Shown here one piece after another: positions 32,848-41,262 of a stretch of DNA of 58,706 nucleotides. Source of the DNA: an uncultured Alistipes sp. (GTDB lineage: Bacteria; Bacteroidota; Bacteroidia; Bacteroidales; Rikenellaceae). The DNA lies in the NCBI GenBank assembly GCA_944321755.1, contig CALUMM010000010.1, positions 1 to 58,706 on the forward strand, in the 5' to 3' direction. The notes under the pieces were generated by a model. It made no database searches. It saw only the letters and a program-made list of their open reading frames with translations, and was not told the origin of the DNA. How positions within the stretch are numbered: position 1 is the first letter of the stretch; each line of letters begins with the position of its first letter. The position numbers and the translations under genes are program-made.

Positions 32848-33801
32848 ATGGATCAGGAACTTTTATTCAGCTATTTTCGGGGCGAAACCACCCCGCAGGA
32901 GGAGGAGCGCATCCTCACCTGGATCGAAGCCTCGGAGGACAACCGCCGGGAATTCCGCAAGGCCCACGTGCTGTTCGCCGGATTGGCGCTCTATGCTCCG
33001 CGACCGGAGTCCGCACGACCCGCGGTGCCGCTGGGCCGCCGGATCGGGCGTCAGGTGCTCCGTCATGCCGTCCGGGCCGCCGCCGTGGTGCTCCTGGCCG
33101 TCGGGGCCGCCTATTTCGGAAAGAGTTATTACCGGCATTCGCTGGCCGGATGCGAGACGGTGATCTCCGTACCCGCCGGGCAGCGGATGCAGATGACCCT
33201 GGCGGACGGCACCCGCGTGCGGCTCAATGCCGGAACGACCCTCGAATACCCGGTCGTGTTCGCCCGGGAGGCCCGCCGGGTGAAACTCTCCGGCGAAGCC
33301 TTCTTCGAGGTCGCGCACGATGCGAAGCACCCCTTCGTGGTCGAGACCTTCGCCTCCGACATTCGGGTCCTCGGTACGACGTTCAATGTCCAGGCCGACG
33401 AGGAGCGCGCCAGCTTCTCGACCACGCTGGTCGAAGGAAAGGTGCAGGTCACCAGCCGCATCGACCCCGCCGAGTCCATCGTCATGCAGCCCAACGACAT
33501 GGTTGTCCTGGAGAACGGACGGCTCTACAAGGAGCGCGTGGCCGATTTCGCCGACCTGTGCTGGACCGAAGGGCTGATCCATCTGAAGAAGATGCCCTTC
33601 GAGGAGCTGATGCAGACCTTCGAACGCGCCTTCGACGTGCAGATCCGCATTGAACGACAGACCATGCCGCAGATCGACGTGATGAGCGGCGAAATCCGCA
33701 TCTCGGACGGCGTGGAGTATGCCTTGCATGTGCTGCAGCAGGTCTGCTCCGAATTCTCCTACACCCGCGACGAAAAGAGCAATGTCATCGTGATCCGCTG
33801 A
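32848..33801 (+). CDS. FecR-family anti-sigma factor
   Basis: A 317-residue transmembrane regulator. Its cytoplasmic N-terminal part (residues 1-70) includes SYFRGETTPQEEERILTWIE, the usual sigma-binding opening. One membrane helix lies at about residues 72-90. The periplasmic FecR domain has SVPAGQRMQMTLADGTRVRL and the RVKLSGEAFFEVAHD motif, and a C-terminal domain (DLCWTEGLIHLKKMPFEEL) resembles STN. It is expected to hold the ECF sigma factor inactive until the TonB-dependent receptor signals. ATG at 32848 is preferred over GTG at 32839 because a GGAAAG sequence sits nine bases before it. Confidence 0.92.
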   Translation: MDQELLFSYFRGETTPQEEERILTWIEASEDNRREFRKAHVLFAGLALYAPRPESARPAVPLGRRIGRQVLRHAVRAAAVVLLAVGAAYFGKSYYRHSLAGCETVISVPAGQRMQMTLADGTRVRLNAGTTLEYPVVFAREARRVKLSGEAFFEVAHDAKHPFVVETFASDIRVLGTTFNVQADEERASFSTTLVEGKVQVTSRIDPAESIVMQPNDMVVLENGRLYKERVADFADLCWTEGLIHLKKMPFEELMQTFERAFDVQIRIERQTMPQIDVMSGEIRISDGVEYALHVLQQVCSEFSYTRDEKSNVIVIR

Positions 33802-33917
33802 CGAAAACGTTGGCCGCGAACATCCATATCCTTGAAGTCATACCTGCTAACCCCGTTCTGCCTATGAGAAAATAACGATCGCATACCTCCAACCTGCCGA
33901 CCGTTATCGAAAAAAAT

Positions 33918-33946
33918 GGTCTGCGAATCCACCCAATTCGCAGACC
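33918..33946. other. Hairpin in the susC leader
   Basis: A perfect 11-bp stem, GGTCTGCGAAT with ATTCGCAGACC, about 60 bp before susC. A run of seven A lies on its left side, so it would be a terminator only for minus-strand transcription; on plus it may be an attenuator or mRNA stabiliser. Confidence 0.45.
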
Positions 33947-34002
33947 GCAGATAATGGTCAACCTGAAACTCAGTAACCTATTATCCTTAATTCTGCAAAA
34001 GT

Positions 34003-37000
34003 ATGGAAAAAACAGGATTCACCCAAAAAATCGGGAGACTGTTTCGACTTGCCTTGCTTGTTTGTTTGAGCGGCGCCGTACTCCCGGCCGAAGCTCAGAC
34101 GGCCCGCGTCTCGCTCGACCTCCGGGATGCCTCGCTGGAACAGGCCATGAACGAGATCAAAAGGCAGACCCGCTACCTCTTCATCAACCGCGATGTCGAG
34201 GACCTGAACCGACACAAGGTAAGTATCAATGTTTCAAACGAATTGATTACTACGGTGCTGAACCGTATTTTCCCGCCTTTCGGCATCGACTATTCGATTG
34301 ACGGGAAGAGCATCATCCTCTCCAAACGCCAGCAGCCCGTCTCCGAACCGGTCGAGGTCCGGGGCCGCGTGACCGATGCCAAGGGACAGCCCGTCGTCGG
34401 CGCCTCGGTCATCATCCGCGGCACCACCCAGGGCGTCTCGACCGATGCCGAGGGGCGTTTCGCACTGCGGGTCCCGCCTCCCGTCGCAACGGCCCAGCTG
34501 GAGATCAACTACCTGGGATATGAACCGGTGATCGTCTCCGTGGGCAGCCGGACGTCGTTCGACGTCACGCTCGAAGAGGCCGCCGCCGAAATCGAATCGG
34601 TAGTTGTCACGGCCCTCGGCATTCAGCGCGAGGAGAAGGCCCTCTCGTACAACGTCCAGCAGATCGACGCGGCGGACATCACCACCGTGAAGGATGCCAA
34701 CTTCATGAATTCGCTCGCGGGCAAGGTCGCCGGTGTGACGATCAACGCCTCGTCGTCGGGCGTCGGCGGCGCCACGAAGGTCGTCCTCCGCGGCAACAAG
34801 TCGATCTCGCAGTCGTCCAACGCCCTCTATGTCATCGACGGCATCCCGATGTACAACTTCGGCGGAGGCGGCGGCACGGAGTTCGATTCGAAGGGTGCCA
34901 CGGAGGCCATCGCCGATCTGAACCCCGAGGACATCGAGTCGATTTCGGTACTGACGGGCGCCGCAGCCGCAGCCCTCTACGGTTCGAATGCCGCAAACGG
35001 TGCCGTGATGATCACCACGAAGAAGGGGCAGTCCGGGGCGCTGAAGGTGACCCTTTCGAGCAACACGGAGTTCCTGAACCCCTTCGTTTTGCCGGAGTTC
35101 CAGAATCGCTACGGCACGGGGTTGAATGGCTCAAGTTCCGGTTCTGCCGTCTACAGCTGGGGCGCGAAACTCTCCCCGGCAGCCCAAACCGGCTACACTC
35201 CGGAGGATTTTCTTGAAACGGGCCATGTCTATACGAATGCCGTGACGGTCTCGGGCGGTACGGACAAGAACCAGACCTACTTTTCGACCGCCGCGGTCAA
35301 CTCCGACGGCATCATCCCGAACAACACCTACGACCGCTACAACTTCACCTTCCGGAACACCTCTTATTTTCTGAAGGACAAGCTGCGTCTGGATGCTTCG
35401 GCCAGCTACATCTACCAGCAGGATCAGAACATGACCAACCAGGGTGTCTATTCGAACCCGCTGGTCCCGGCCTACCTCTTTCCGCGGGGGACGGATTTCG
35501 ACGCCTACCGGATCTTCGAGCGTTACAATCCCGCCTCGAAGCTGATGGAGCAGTTCTGGTCGTCGGACCTCGAAGGCGGTGACCTGCGGATGCAGAATCC
35601 CTACTGGATCGCCTACCGCAACCTCCGAAACACGGACAAGAAACGCTACCTGCTCTCCTTCTCGGCGTCGTATGACATCCTGCCGTGGCTGAATGTCGCC
35701 GGGCGCGTCAGGATCGACAACGCCAATTCGCTCTATACGCAGAAGCTCTATGCTTCGTCGAACACCACGATCACCGACGGCGGCGCGAACGGACACTACA
35801 CCGAACAGCGCGAATACGATACGCAGACCTATGCCGACGTGATGGTCAATATCAACAAGACCTTCGGCGACGACTGGTCGCTGCAGGCCAACGTCGGCGC
35901 CTCGATCAACAATGTCAAGACCGACATGCTGTCATACCGGGGGCCGATTCAGGAAAACGGCCTTCCGAACGTCTTCAATGTCTTCGACCTCGACGATTCG
36001 AAGAAACGCGCCGAGAAGTCGGGCTGGCAGGAGCAGACCCAATCGATCTTCGCCTCGGTGGAGGTAGGGTGGAAGCAGATGCTTTACCTTACGGTGACGG
36101 GCCGCAACGACTGGGCCTCGCAGTTGGCCGAATCGCCCGAATCGTCGTTCTTCTATCCGTCGGTGGGCCTTTCGTGGGTGCCTACCTCGCTCTGGGACAT
36201 GGGTCGTGCGCTGACCTATCTGAAGATCCGCGGTTCGATTGCCTCGGTGGGTATGCCTTTCCCGCGGCATCTGACCATCCCCACCTACGAATACGACGCC
36301 ACGAACAAGGTCTGGACCGCCAAGACCCACTATCCGATCGGCGACCTCTACCCGGAGCGGACCCGCACCTACGAGGTGGGTCTCGACGCCCGGCTGTGGA
36401 AGCATGTCAGCCTCTCGGCATCGTGGTATTGGGCCGACACCTACAACCAGACCTTCGACCCGCAGATCTCCGTATCGTCGGGCTACTCGACCATTTACCT
36501 CCAGACGGGCCACGTCCGCAATACGGGTGTCGAGCTCTCGGCCGGGTATGACAATACCTGGGGCGACTTCCGCTGGGGGACGAACTTTACCTTCTCGTGG
36601 AACAAGAACGAAATCGTCGAACTGGTTCACAACTACGTCCATCCCGAGACCGGCGAGCTGATCTCGAAGGACCGCCTGGAGATCAAGGGCCTCGGCAAGG
36701 CGAAGTACATCCTCAAGCCGGGCGGTACGCTGGGAGACCTCTACACCAATTCCGACCTGGTCTACAACCGCGAAGGTTTCATCGAGGTGGACAAGAGCGG
36801 CAACGTGGCCGTCAAGGACGACTACATGGAGGACATTTATCTCGGGTCGGTCTTCCCGAAATACAATCTCGCCTGGCGCAACGACTTTTCGTGGAAGGGC
36901 GTGAATCTCGGCGTGCTCTTCACGGGCCGCATCGGCGGCATCTGCTACTCCGCCACGCAGGCCAACATGGACCTCTACGGCGTTTCGGAGGCTTCGGCCG

Positions 37001-37350
37001 CGGCGCGCGATGTCGGAGGCGTCCTGATCAACGGACGTCAGACGATCGATGCCCAGAAGTGGTATCAGGCCATCGGTGCGCAGTCGGGGTTGCCGCAATA
37101 TTACACCTATTCGGCCACGAATTTCCGCCTGCAGGAGCTTTCGTTAGGCTACACGCTCCCCGCAAAGTGGTTCCGCGACAAGATGCGCATGACCGTCTCG
37201 TTCGTCGGCCGCAACCTCTGGATGATCTACTGCAAGGCACCCTTCGACCCCGAGGCCGTCGCCTCGACGGGGCTGAACTACCAGGGCATCGACTACTTCA
37301 TGATGCCGTCGCTGCGCAGCCTGGGCTTCAACGTCAAATTCCAATTCTAA
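34003..37350 (+). CDS. SusC/RagA-type TonB-dependent outer-membrane transporter with STN signalling domain
   Basis: A 1115-residue receptor. A signal peptide (LALLVCLSGAVLPAEAQ) is followed by an STN domain (about residues 35-105, VSLDLRDASLEQAMNEIKRQ), which contacts FecR-type anti-sigma factors. A carboxypeptidase-like domain (VRGRVTDAKGQPVVGASVII, about 118-190), a plug (VVVTALGIQREEKALSY to AVMITTKKG) and a long beta-barrel ending LGFNVKFQF follow. It imports oligosaccharides bound by its SusD partner, driven by TonB. The STN domain together with the adjacent sigma/anti-sigma genes indicates trans-envelope autoregulation. The susD gene starts directly after its stop codon. Confidence 0.96.
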   Translation: MEKTGFTQKIGRLFRLALLVCLSGAVLPAEAQTARVSLDLRDASLEQAMNEIKRQTRYLFINRDVEDLNRHKVSINVSNELITTVLNRIFPPFGIDYSIDGKSIILSKRQQPVSEPVEVRGRVTDAKGQPVVGASVIIRGTTQGVSTDAEGRFALRVPPPVATAQLEINYLGYEPVIVSVGSRTSFDVTLEEAAAEIESVVVTALGIQREEKALSYNVQQIDAADITTVKDANFMNSLAGKVAGVTINASSSGVGGATKVVLRGNKSISQSSNALYVIDGIPMYNFGGGGGTEFDSKGATEAIADLNPEDIESISVLTGAAAAALYGSNAANGAVMITTKKGQSGALKVTLSSNTEFLNPFVLPEFQNRYGTGLNGSSSGSAVYSWGAKLSPAAQTGYTPEDFLETGHVYTNAVTVSGGTDKNQTYFSTAAVNSDGIIPNNTYDRYNFTFRNTSYFLKDKLRLDASASYIYQQDQNMTNQGVYSNPLVPAYLFPRGTDFDAYRIFERYNPASKLMEQFWSSDLEGGDLRMQNPYWIAYRNLRNTDKKRYLLSFSASYDILPWLNVAGRVRIDNANSLYTQKLYASSNTTITDGGANGHYTEQREYDTQTYADVMVNINKTFGDDWSLQANVGASINNVKTDMLSYRGPIQENGLPNVFNVFDLDDSKKRAEKSGWQEQTQSIFASVEVGWKQMLYLTVTGRNDWASQLAESPESSFFYPSVGLSWVPTSLWDMGRALTYLKIRGSIASVGMPFPRHLTIPTYEYDATNKVWTAKTHYPIGDLYPERTRTYEVGLDARLWKHVSLSASWYWADTYNQTFDPQISVSSGYSTIYLQTGHVRNTGVELSAGYDNTWGDFRWGTNFTFSWNKNEIVELVHNYVHPETGELISKDRLEIKGLGKAKYILKPGGTLGDLYTNSDLVYNREGFIEVDKSGNVAVKDDYMEDIYLGSVFPKYNLAWRNDFSWKGVNLGVLFTGRIGGICYSATQANMDLYGVSEASAAARDVGGVLINGRQTIDAQKWYQAIGAQSGLPQYYTYSATNFRLQELSLGYTLPAKWFRDKMRMTVSFVGRNLWMIYCKAPFDPEAVASTGLNYQGIDYFMMPSLRSLGFNVKFQF

Positions 37351-38955
37351 ATGAACAGCAAGACCATGAAAACTACGAAACATAACGTGCAGCGGCTGCT
37401 GCTGGCGGTCGTGCTGCTCCTGGCGGCCTGTACGGGCGACTTCGCGGACATCAACCGAAATCCCAACGAAGTGACCGACGAACAGTTGCAGGCCAACAAC
37501 TACAAGATCGGTACGAACCTCAAAACCCTGCAGGGACTTGTCGTCCCGACGCAGGAGCACATGTATCAGTTCCTGGAGAGCCTCGTCGGAGGTCCCTATG
37601 CGGGTTATATCGGCGCCACGGTCGACACCTGGCAGAACAAGTTCGAGACCTTCAATGCCTCGGCCGACTGGCGCAAGTGGCCCTTCGTGAACGTCATCAG
37701 CGAAACCTACCCGGCCTACCGCGCCATCGTCAACGGCACGGACGACGTGACGGCTCACGCCTTGGCCGCCATCTGCCGCATAGCGATCATGCAGCGCGTG
37801 ACGGACTCTTACGGCCCGATCCCCTACACGCAGATCATGGCCGACAAGACCGAATCGCTTGAGGTGGCCTACGATACGCAGCAGGAGGCATACATGGCGA
37901 TGTTCGGGGAGCTCGATGCGGCGATTGCCTCGCTGGAGGACAACCTCACGCTGCCGTCCGATGCCTTCGGCCGCTACGACGGAGTCTATGCGGGCAATAT
38001 CGCGCAGTGGCTGAAATTCGCCAACTCGCTGAAGTTGCGCATGGCGATGCGCCTGACCTACGCCGACGAGGCGACGGCCCGCACGAAAGCCGCCGAAGCG
38101 ATTGCCGGGGGCGTCATCACGGCCAATGCCGACAATGCGCGGATGCAGACGGCGGACAACCGCATGACGCTGATCTACAACGACTGGGGCGACCACCGCG
38201 TCGGGGCCGACATCATCAATTACATGAACGGCTACAACGACCCGCGGCGTGAGAAGATGTTCACGACCGTGCGGCTCGTCTCGGGTGGGCAGGAGACCCA
38301 GGGCTACGCCGGGATCCGCATCGGCATCAGCGTCACGAGCAAGGCTACGGCCGTCTCCTCCTATTCGAACATGCTCATCACGGGGTCGGATCCCTACCTG
38401 TGGATGAATGCCGCGGAGGTTACCTTCCTGCGCGCCGAATACGAACTGCGCTGGGGCTCGGCTGCCGAGGCCAAGGCGCTCTACGAGGAGGCCATCCGGC
38501 TGTCGTTCGAGGAGCGGGGTGCCAACGGTGCCGACGCCTACATCGCCGATGCCACGAGCACCCCGGCGGCCTATGTCGATCCGATCGGCAAGAACTCGGT
38601 TTCGACGCCGCAGAGCAGCGTGACGATCGCCTGGGACGACAAGGCCACGGACATCGAGACGAACCTCGAAAAGATCATCACCCAGAAGTGGATCGCCATC
38701 TTCCCGCTGGGGACCGAGGCGTGGTCCGAACACCGCCGCACGGGCTATCCGCGGCTGCTGCCGGTGGTTGAGAATGCCAGCGGCGGGACGGTGGATTCGT
38801 CGCTCGGGGCGCGGCGCCTGACGTACCCCGTGGAGGAGTACACCGAGAACCCGACGCACCTCCAGGCGGCCATCGCCGACCTGAACAGCGAATCCGTCAA
38901 CGGCGGGGGCGACACGCAGGGAACCCGCGTGTGGTGGGACCGCAAAAACCTTTAA
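37351..38955 (+). CDS. SusD/RagB-type glycan-binding lipoprotein
   Basis: A surface lipoprotein of up to 534 residues that caps the SusC transporter. The signal ends in LLLAAC (Cys27 if translation starts at 37351; MKTTKHN at 37366 is an equally good start). Family features include the TPR-like helices ending RVTDSYGPIPYTQIM, the LKFANSLKLRMAMRLTYAD helix and LITGSDPYLWMNAAEVTFLRAE. The C-terminus has ITQKWIAIFPLGTEAWSEHRRTGYPRL. The pattern is that of the SusD-like group often found with GH18-containing loci. It abuts susC and is followed 11 bp later by the next lipoprotein gene. Confidence 0.94.
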   Translation: MNSKTMKTTKHNVQRLLLAVVLLLAACTGDFADINRNPNEVTDEQLQANNYKIGTNLKTLQGLVVPTQEHMYQFLESLVGGPYAGYIGATVDTWQNKFETFNASADWRKWPFVNVISETYPAYRAIVNGTDDVTAHALAAICRIAIMQRVTDSYGPIPYTQIMADKTESLEVAYDTQQEAYMAMFGELDAAIASLEDNLTLPSDAFGRYDGVYAGNIAQWLKFANSLKLRMAMRLTYADEATARTKAAEAIAGGVITANADNARMQTADNRMTLIYNDWGDHRVGADIINYMNGYNDPRREKMFTTVRLVSGGQETQGYAGIRIGISVTSKATAVSSYSNMLITGSDPYLWMNAAEVTFLRAEYELRWGSAAEAKALYEEAIRLSFEERGANGADAYIADATSTPAAYVDPIGKNSVSTPQSSVTIAWDDKATDIETNLEKIITQKWIAIFPLGTEAWSEHRRTGYPRLLPVVENASGGTVDSSLGARRLTYPVEEYTENPTHLQAAIADLNSESVNGGGDTQGTRVWWDRKNL

Positions 38956-38966
38956 CGACTGACACC

Positions 38967-39887
38967 ATGAAAAACAACATCATAACCAAACTGTTCCGCT
39001 GCATGGCGGTCATGCTGCCCGCATTGGCGGCCGCTGCGTGCAGCGACTGGACCGAGACGGAGGCTGTCGAACGGCAGGTCCAGCGGCCCGCCAATCAGGA
39101 CCCGGCCCTGTGGGCGGAGTACACGGCCGCACTGCGCGCCTACAAGCAGAGCGAGCATTTCCTGACCTACGCCCGGCTCCATAACTCGCCCGTGCCCTCC
39201 GCGAGCGAGAAGGACTACATGCGCTGCCTGCCCGACTCGCTGGACATCGTGTCGCTCACCAATGCCGACAACTTTTCGCAGTTCGACGCCGAGGATATGG
39301 CCACGATGCACGAAAAGGGAACCCGGGTCCTCTACCAGGTGGACTACGCGGCCCGCAAGGCGGATTTTTCGGGAGAAGCGGCCCTCAAAACCTACCTCGA
39401 CGGCGTAATCGCCGCGGTCCGCACGCACGGCCTCGACGGCTATTCATTCACCGCCGACCCGCTGGATGCTGCGGCGACGGCTTCGGTCGTTGCGACGCTC
39501 GCGGCAGCCAAAACCGACGGCCAGCTGCTCGTCTATGAGGGCAATCCGGTCTTCGTGGCCGCGGCCGACCGCGCGAAACTGGACTACGTGGTCCTCGATA
39601 CCGAGGCGACGACCGACATCACGACGCTGAAACTCCAGGTCGCCAACGCCACGGACTACGCGGGCATCGCGCCCGGACGGCTGCTGCTGGCCGCTGCGGC
39701 CGGGGCACCGCTCTACGACGAGGAGGTCGTCGAACATGCCGCCCTGACGGAGATGGCCGAACGGGTCGTGTCGCTGGGTCCGCTGGCGGGGCTTGCGGCC
39801 TACGACATCGACAACGACTACTACGACGCCGAACGCAACTACCCGCTGCTGAGCGGCGCCATCCAACTGTTGAACCCTTCCAAATAA
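38967..39887 (+). CDS. GH18-like surface lipoprotein, probably catalytically inactive
   Basis: A 306-residue lipoprotein (lipobox AAAAC, Cys25) with a GH18-like TIM-barrel pattern. The segment where GH18 enzymes have DGxDxDxE reads GLDGYSFTADP (about residue 155), so two of the three Asp and the catalytic Glu are absent. The C-terminal LAAYDIDNDYYD...LLSGAIQLLNP resembles the last strands of ENGase-type GH18 proteins. This matches the surface glycan-binding role proposed for GH18-like proteins in Bacteroides N-glycan loci. The start at 38967 is fixed by the signal peptide. A binding role is inferred; absence of hydrolysis is a prediction from the motif. Confidence 0.75.
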   Translation: MKNNIITKLFRCMAVMLPALAAAACSDWTETEAVERQVQRPANQDPALWAEYTAALRAYKQSEHFLTYARLHNSPVPSASEKDYMRCLPDSLDIVSLTNADNFSQFDAEDMATMHEKGTRVLYQVDYAARKADFSGEAALKTYLDGVIAAVRTHGLDGYSFTADPLDAAATASVVATLAAAKTDGQLLVYEGNPVFVAAADRAKLDYVVLDTEATTDITTLKLQVANATDYAGIAPGRLLLAAAAGAPLYDEEVVEHAALTEMAERVVSLGPLAGLAAYDIDNDYYDAERNYPLLSGAIQLLNPSK

Positions 39888-39894
39888 AAGAGCC

Positions 39895-41259
39895 ATGAAA
39901 ACGCTGAAACATACGCTGTTGCTGGCCTGTATGGCGCTGCTTGCGCTCCAGACGTCCTGCACCGACTACTCGGCCGACGACCACAAGTTCGGCAACGTGG
40001 TCTACCTCGACGTGGCGGAGACCTCCGACATGCAGGCTGCGACGATCAAAAACACGCTCGACACTTACGATCGTACCTTTACGGCAACGCTGGCCTATCC
40101 CTCGGACCGCGACGTGACACTCACCGTGACGGTCGATCCGTCGCTCGTCGAGCGCTACAACGCACGCTACGGCACCGCATGGACGATGCTCGACACCCGG
40201 TATTATACGCTCTCGGCCGAAACCGCCACCATCACCGCGGGCAAAACCACCTCCGAGACGCTCACGCTCCATCTGCAGAACCTGCTGGGCGAGGGTGCCG
40301 AACAGGCCGGGGCTCTGCCGCTGGACGAAACCTACCTCGTGCCGGTGACCATCTCGCAGTCGTCGGTCCCGACGCTGGCGACCTCCGCGACGGCCTATTA
40401 TGTCGTCAAACGCTCGTCGAACATCACCACCGCCGCGCAACTCGGCTCCGGGAACTGGATCAACTTCCCGACCCTCGACAAGTACGGCGACCAGAGCAAG
40501 GCGTGGAACGGACTGACGGCCATGACCTACGAGGCGCTGATCTATCTCGACCAGTTCGCCACCTCGATCGTTAACTCCAGCGGGAACACCGATAAAGTGA
40601 GCATCTCCTCGGTAATGGGTGTCGAACAGTACCTCCTGCTGCGTATCGGCGACACCAATTTCGAGCGGCAGCAACTGCAGTTCGACGGTTCGGGCAGCGG
40701 CTCGCAATTCGGCAAGTTCCCCGGGAGCGACGCCTCGAAGAACCTTTCGGCCGGGCGGTGGTACCACGTGGCCTGCACCTACGACCAGATGACGCAGACC
40801 GTGCGTATCTATGTCGACGGCAAGATCCAGAGCGAGGAGACCGGCGTGGGCATCTCCACACCCACCGAGGACAACCGCATCAATCTTGCCATGCGGGCCC
40901 TCTACGACTACTATCTGAAAAATCCGACCCCCGACAACGAGAAGAAGTACGGCGGTTTCGGCGATGCCTACCAGTTCTTTATCGGCAAGTCCTACGACAA
41001 TTACCGTCCGCTGAACGGCAAGATCGCCGAGGCGCGCGTCTGGTCCGTGGCGCGGACCCCCGAACAGATCTGGGAGAACATGTACGAAATTGCCGATCCC
41101 GCGAGCGACCCGACCCTCTTGGGCTACTGGAAATTCAACGAGGGGGCCGGAAATACCGTCAAGGACTACTCGATGTACGGCAATGACGGCGAGGCCGAGA
41201 TCGACCTTGTTTGGCCCGACGGGATCGAGATTCCGAAAATCAACGAAACGGAGGAGTAA
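39895..41259 (+). CDS. DUF1735/LamG-domain surface lipoprotein
   Basis: A 454-residue lipoprotein (LALQTSC, Cys22). Residues about 30-150 form a BT_3987-type N-terminal domain (DUF1735; for example VTVDPSLVERYNARYGTAW and LPLDETYLVPVTI). Residues about 190-430 form a concanavalin-like laminin-G domain, with AGRWYHVACTYDQMTQTVRI, VYVDGK-type strand YVDGKIQSEE, GKIAEARVWSVARTPEQI and LLGYWKFNEGAGNTVKDYS. It probably binds glycan at the cell surface, working with SusD. No catalytic domain is seen. It starts 7 bp after the previous gene and ends 3 bp before the next. Confidence 0.87.
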   Translation: MKTLKHTLLLACMALLALQTSCTDYSADDHKFGNVVYLDVAETSDMQAATIKNTLDTYDRTFTATLAYPSDRDVTLTVTVDPSLVERYNARYGTAWTMLDTRYYTLSAETATITAGKTTSETLTLHLQNLLGEGAEQAGALPLDETYLVPVTISQSSVPTLATSATAYYVVKRSSNITTAAQLGSGNWINFPTLDKYGDQSKAWNGLTAMTYEALIYLDQFATSIVNSSGNTDKVSISSVMGVEQYLLLRIGDTNFERQQLQFDGSGSGSQFGKFPGSDASKNLSAGRWYHVACTYDQMTQTVRIYVDGKIQSEETGVGISTPTEDNRINLAMRALYDYYLKNPTPDNEKKYGGFGDAYQFFIGKSYDNYRPLNGKIAEARVWSVARTPEQIWENMYEIADPASDPTLLGYWKFNEGAGNTVKDYSMYGNDGEAEIDLVWPDGIEIPKINETEE

Positions 41260-41262
41260 ACC

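Noticed and set aside
33918-33946. Hairpin before susC considered as a terminator of fecR
   Set aside because: No T-run follows on the plus strand; the A-run is on its left side, so it would stop only minus-strand transcription.
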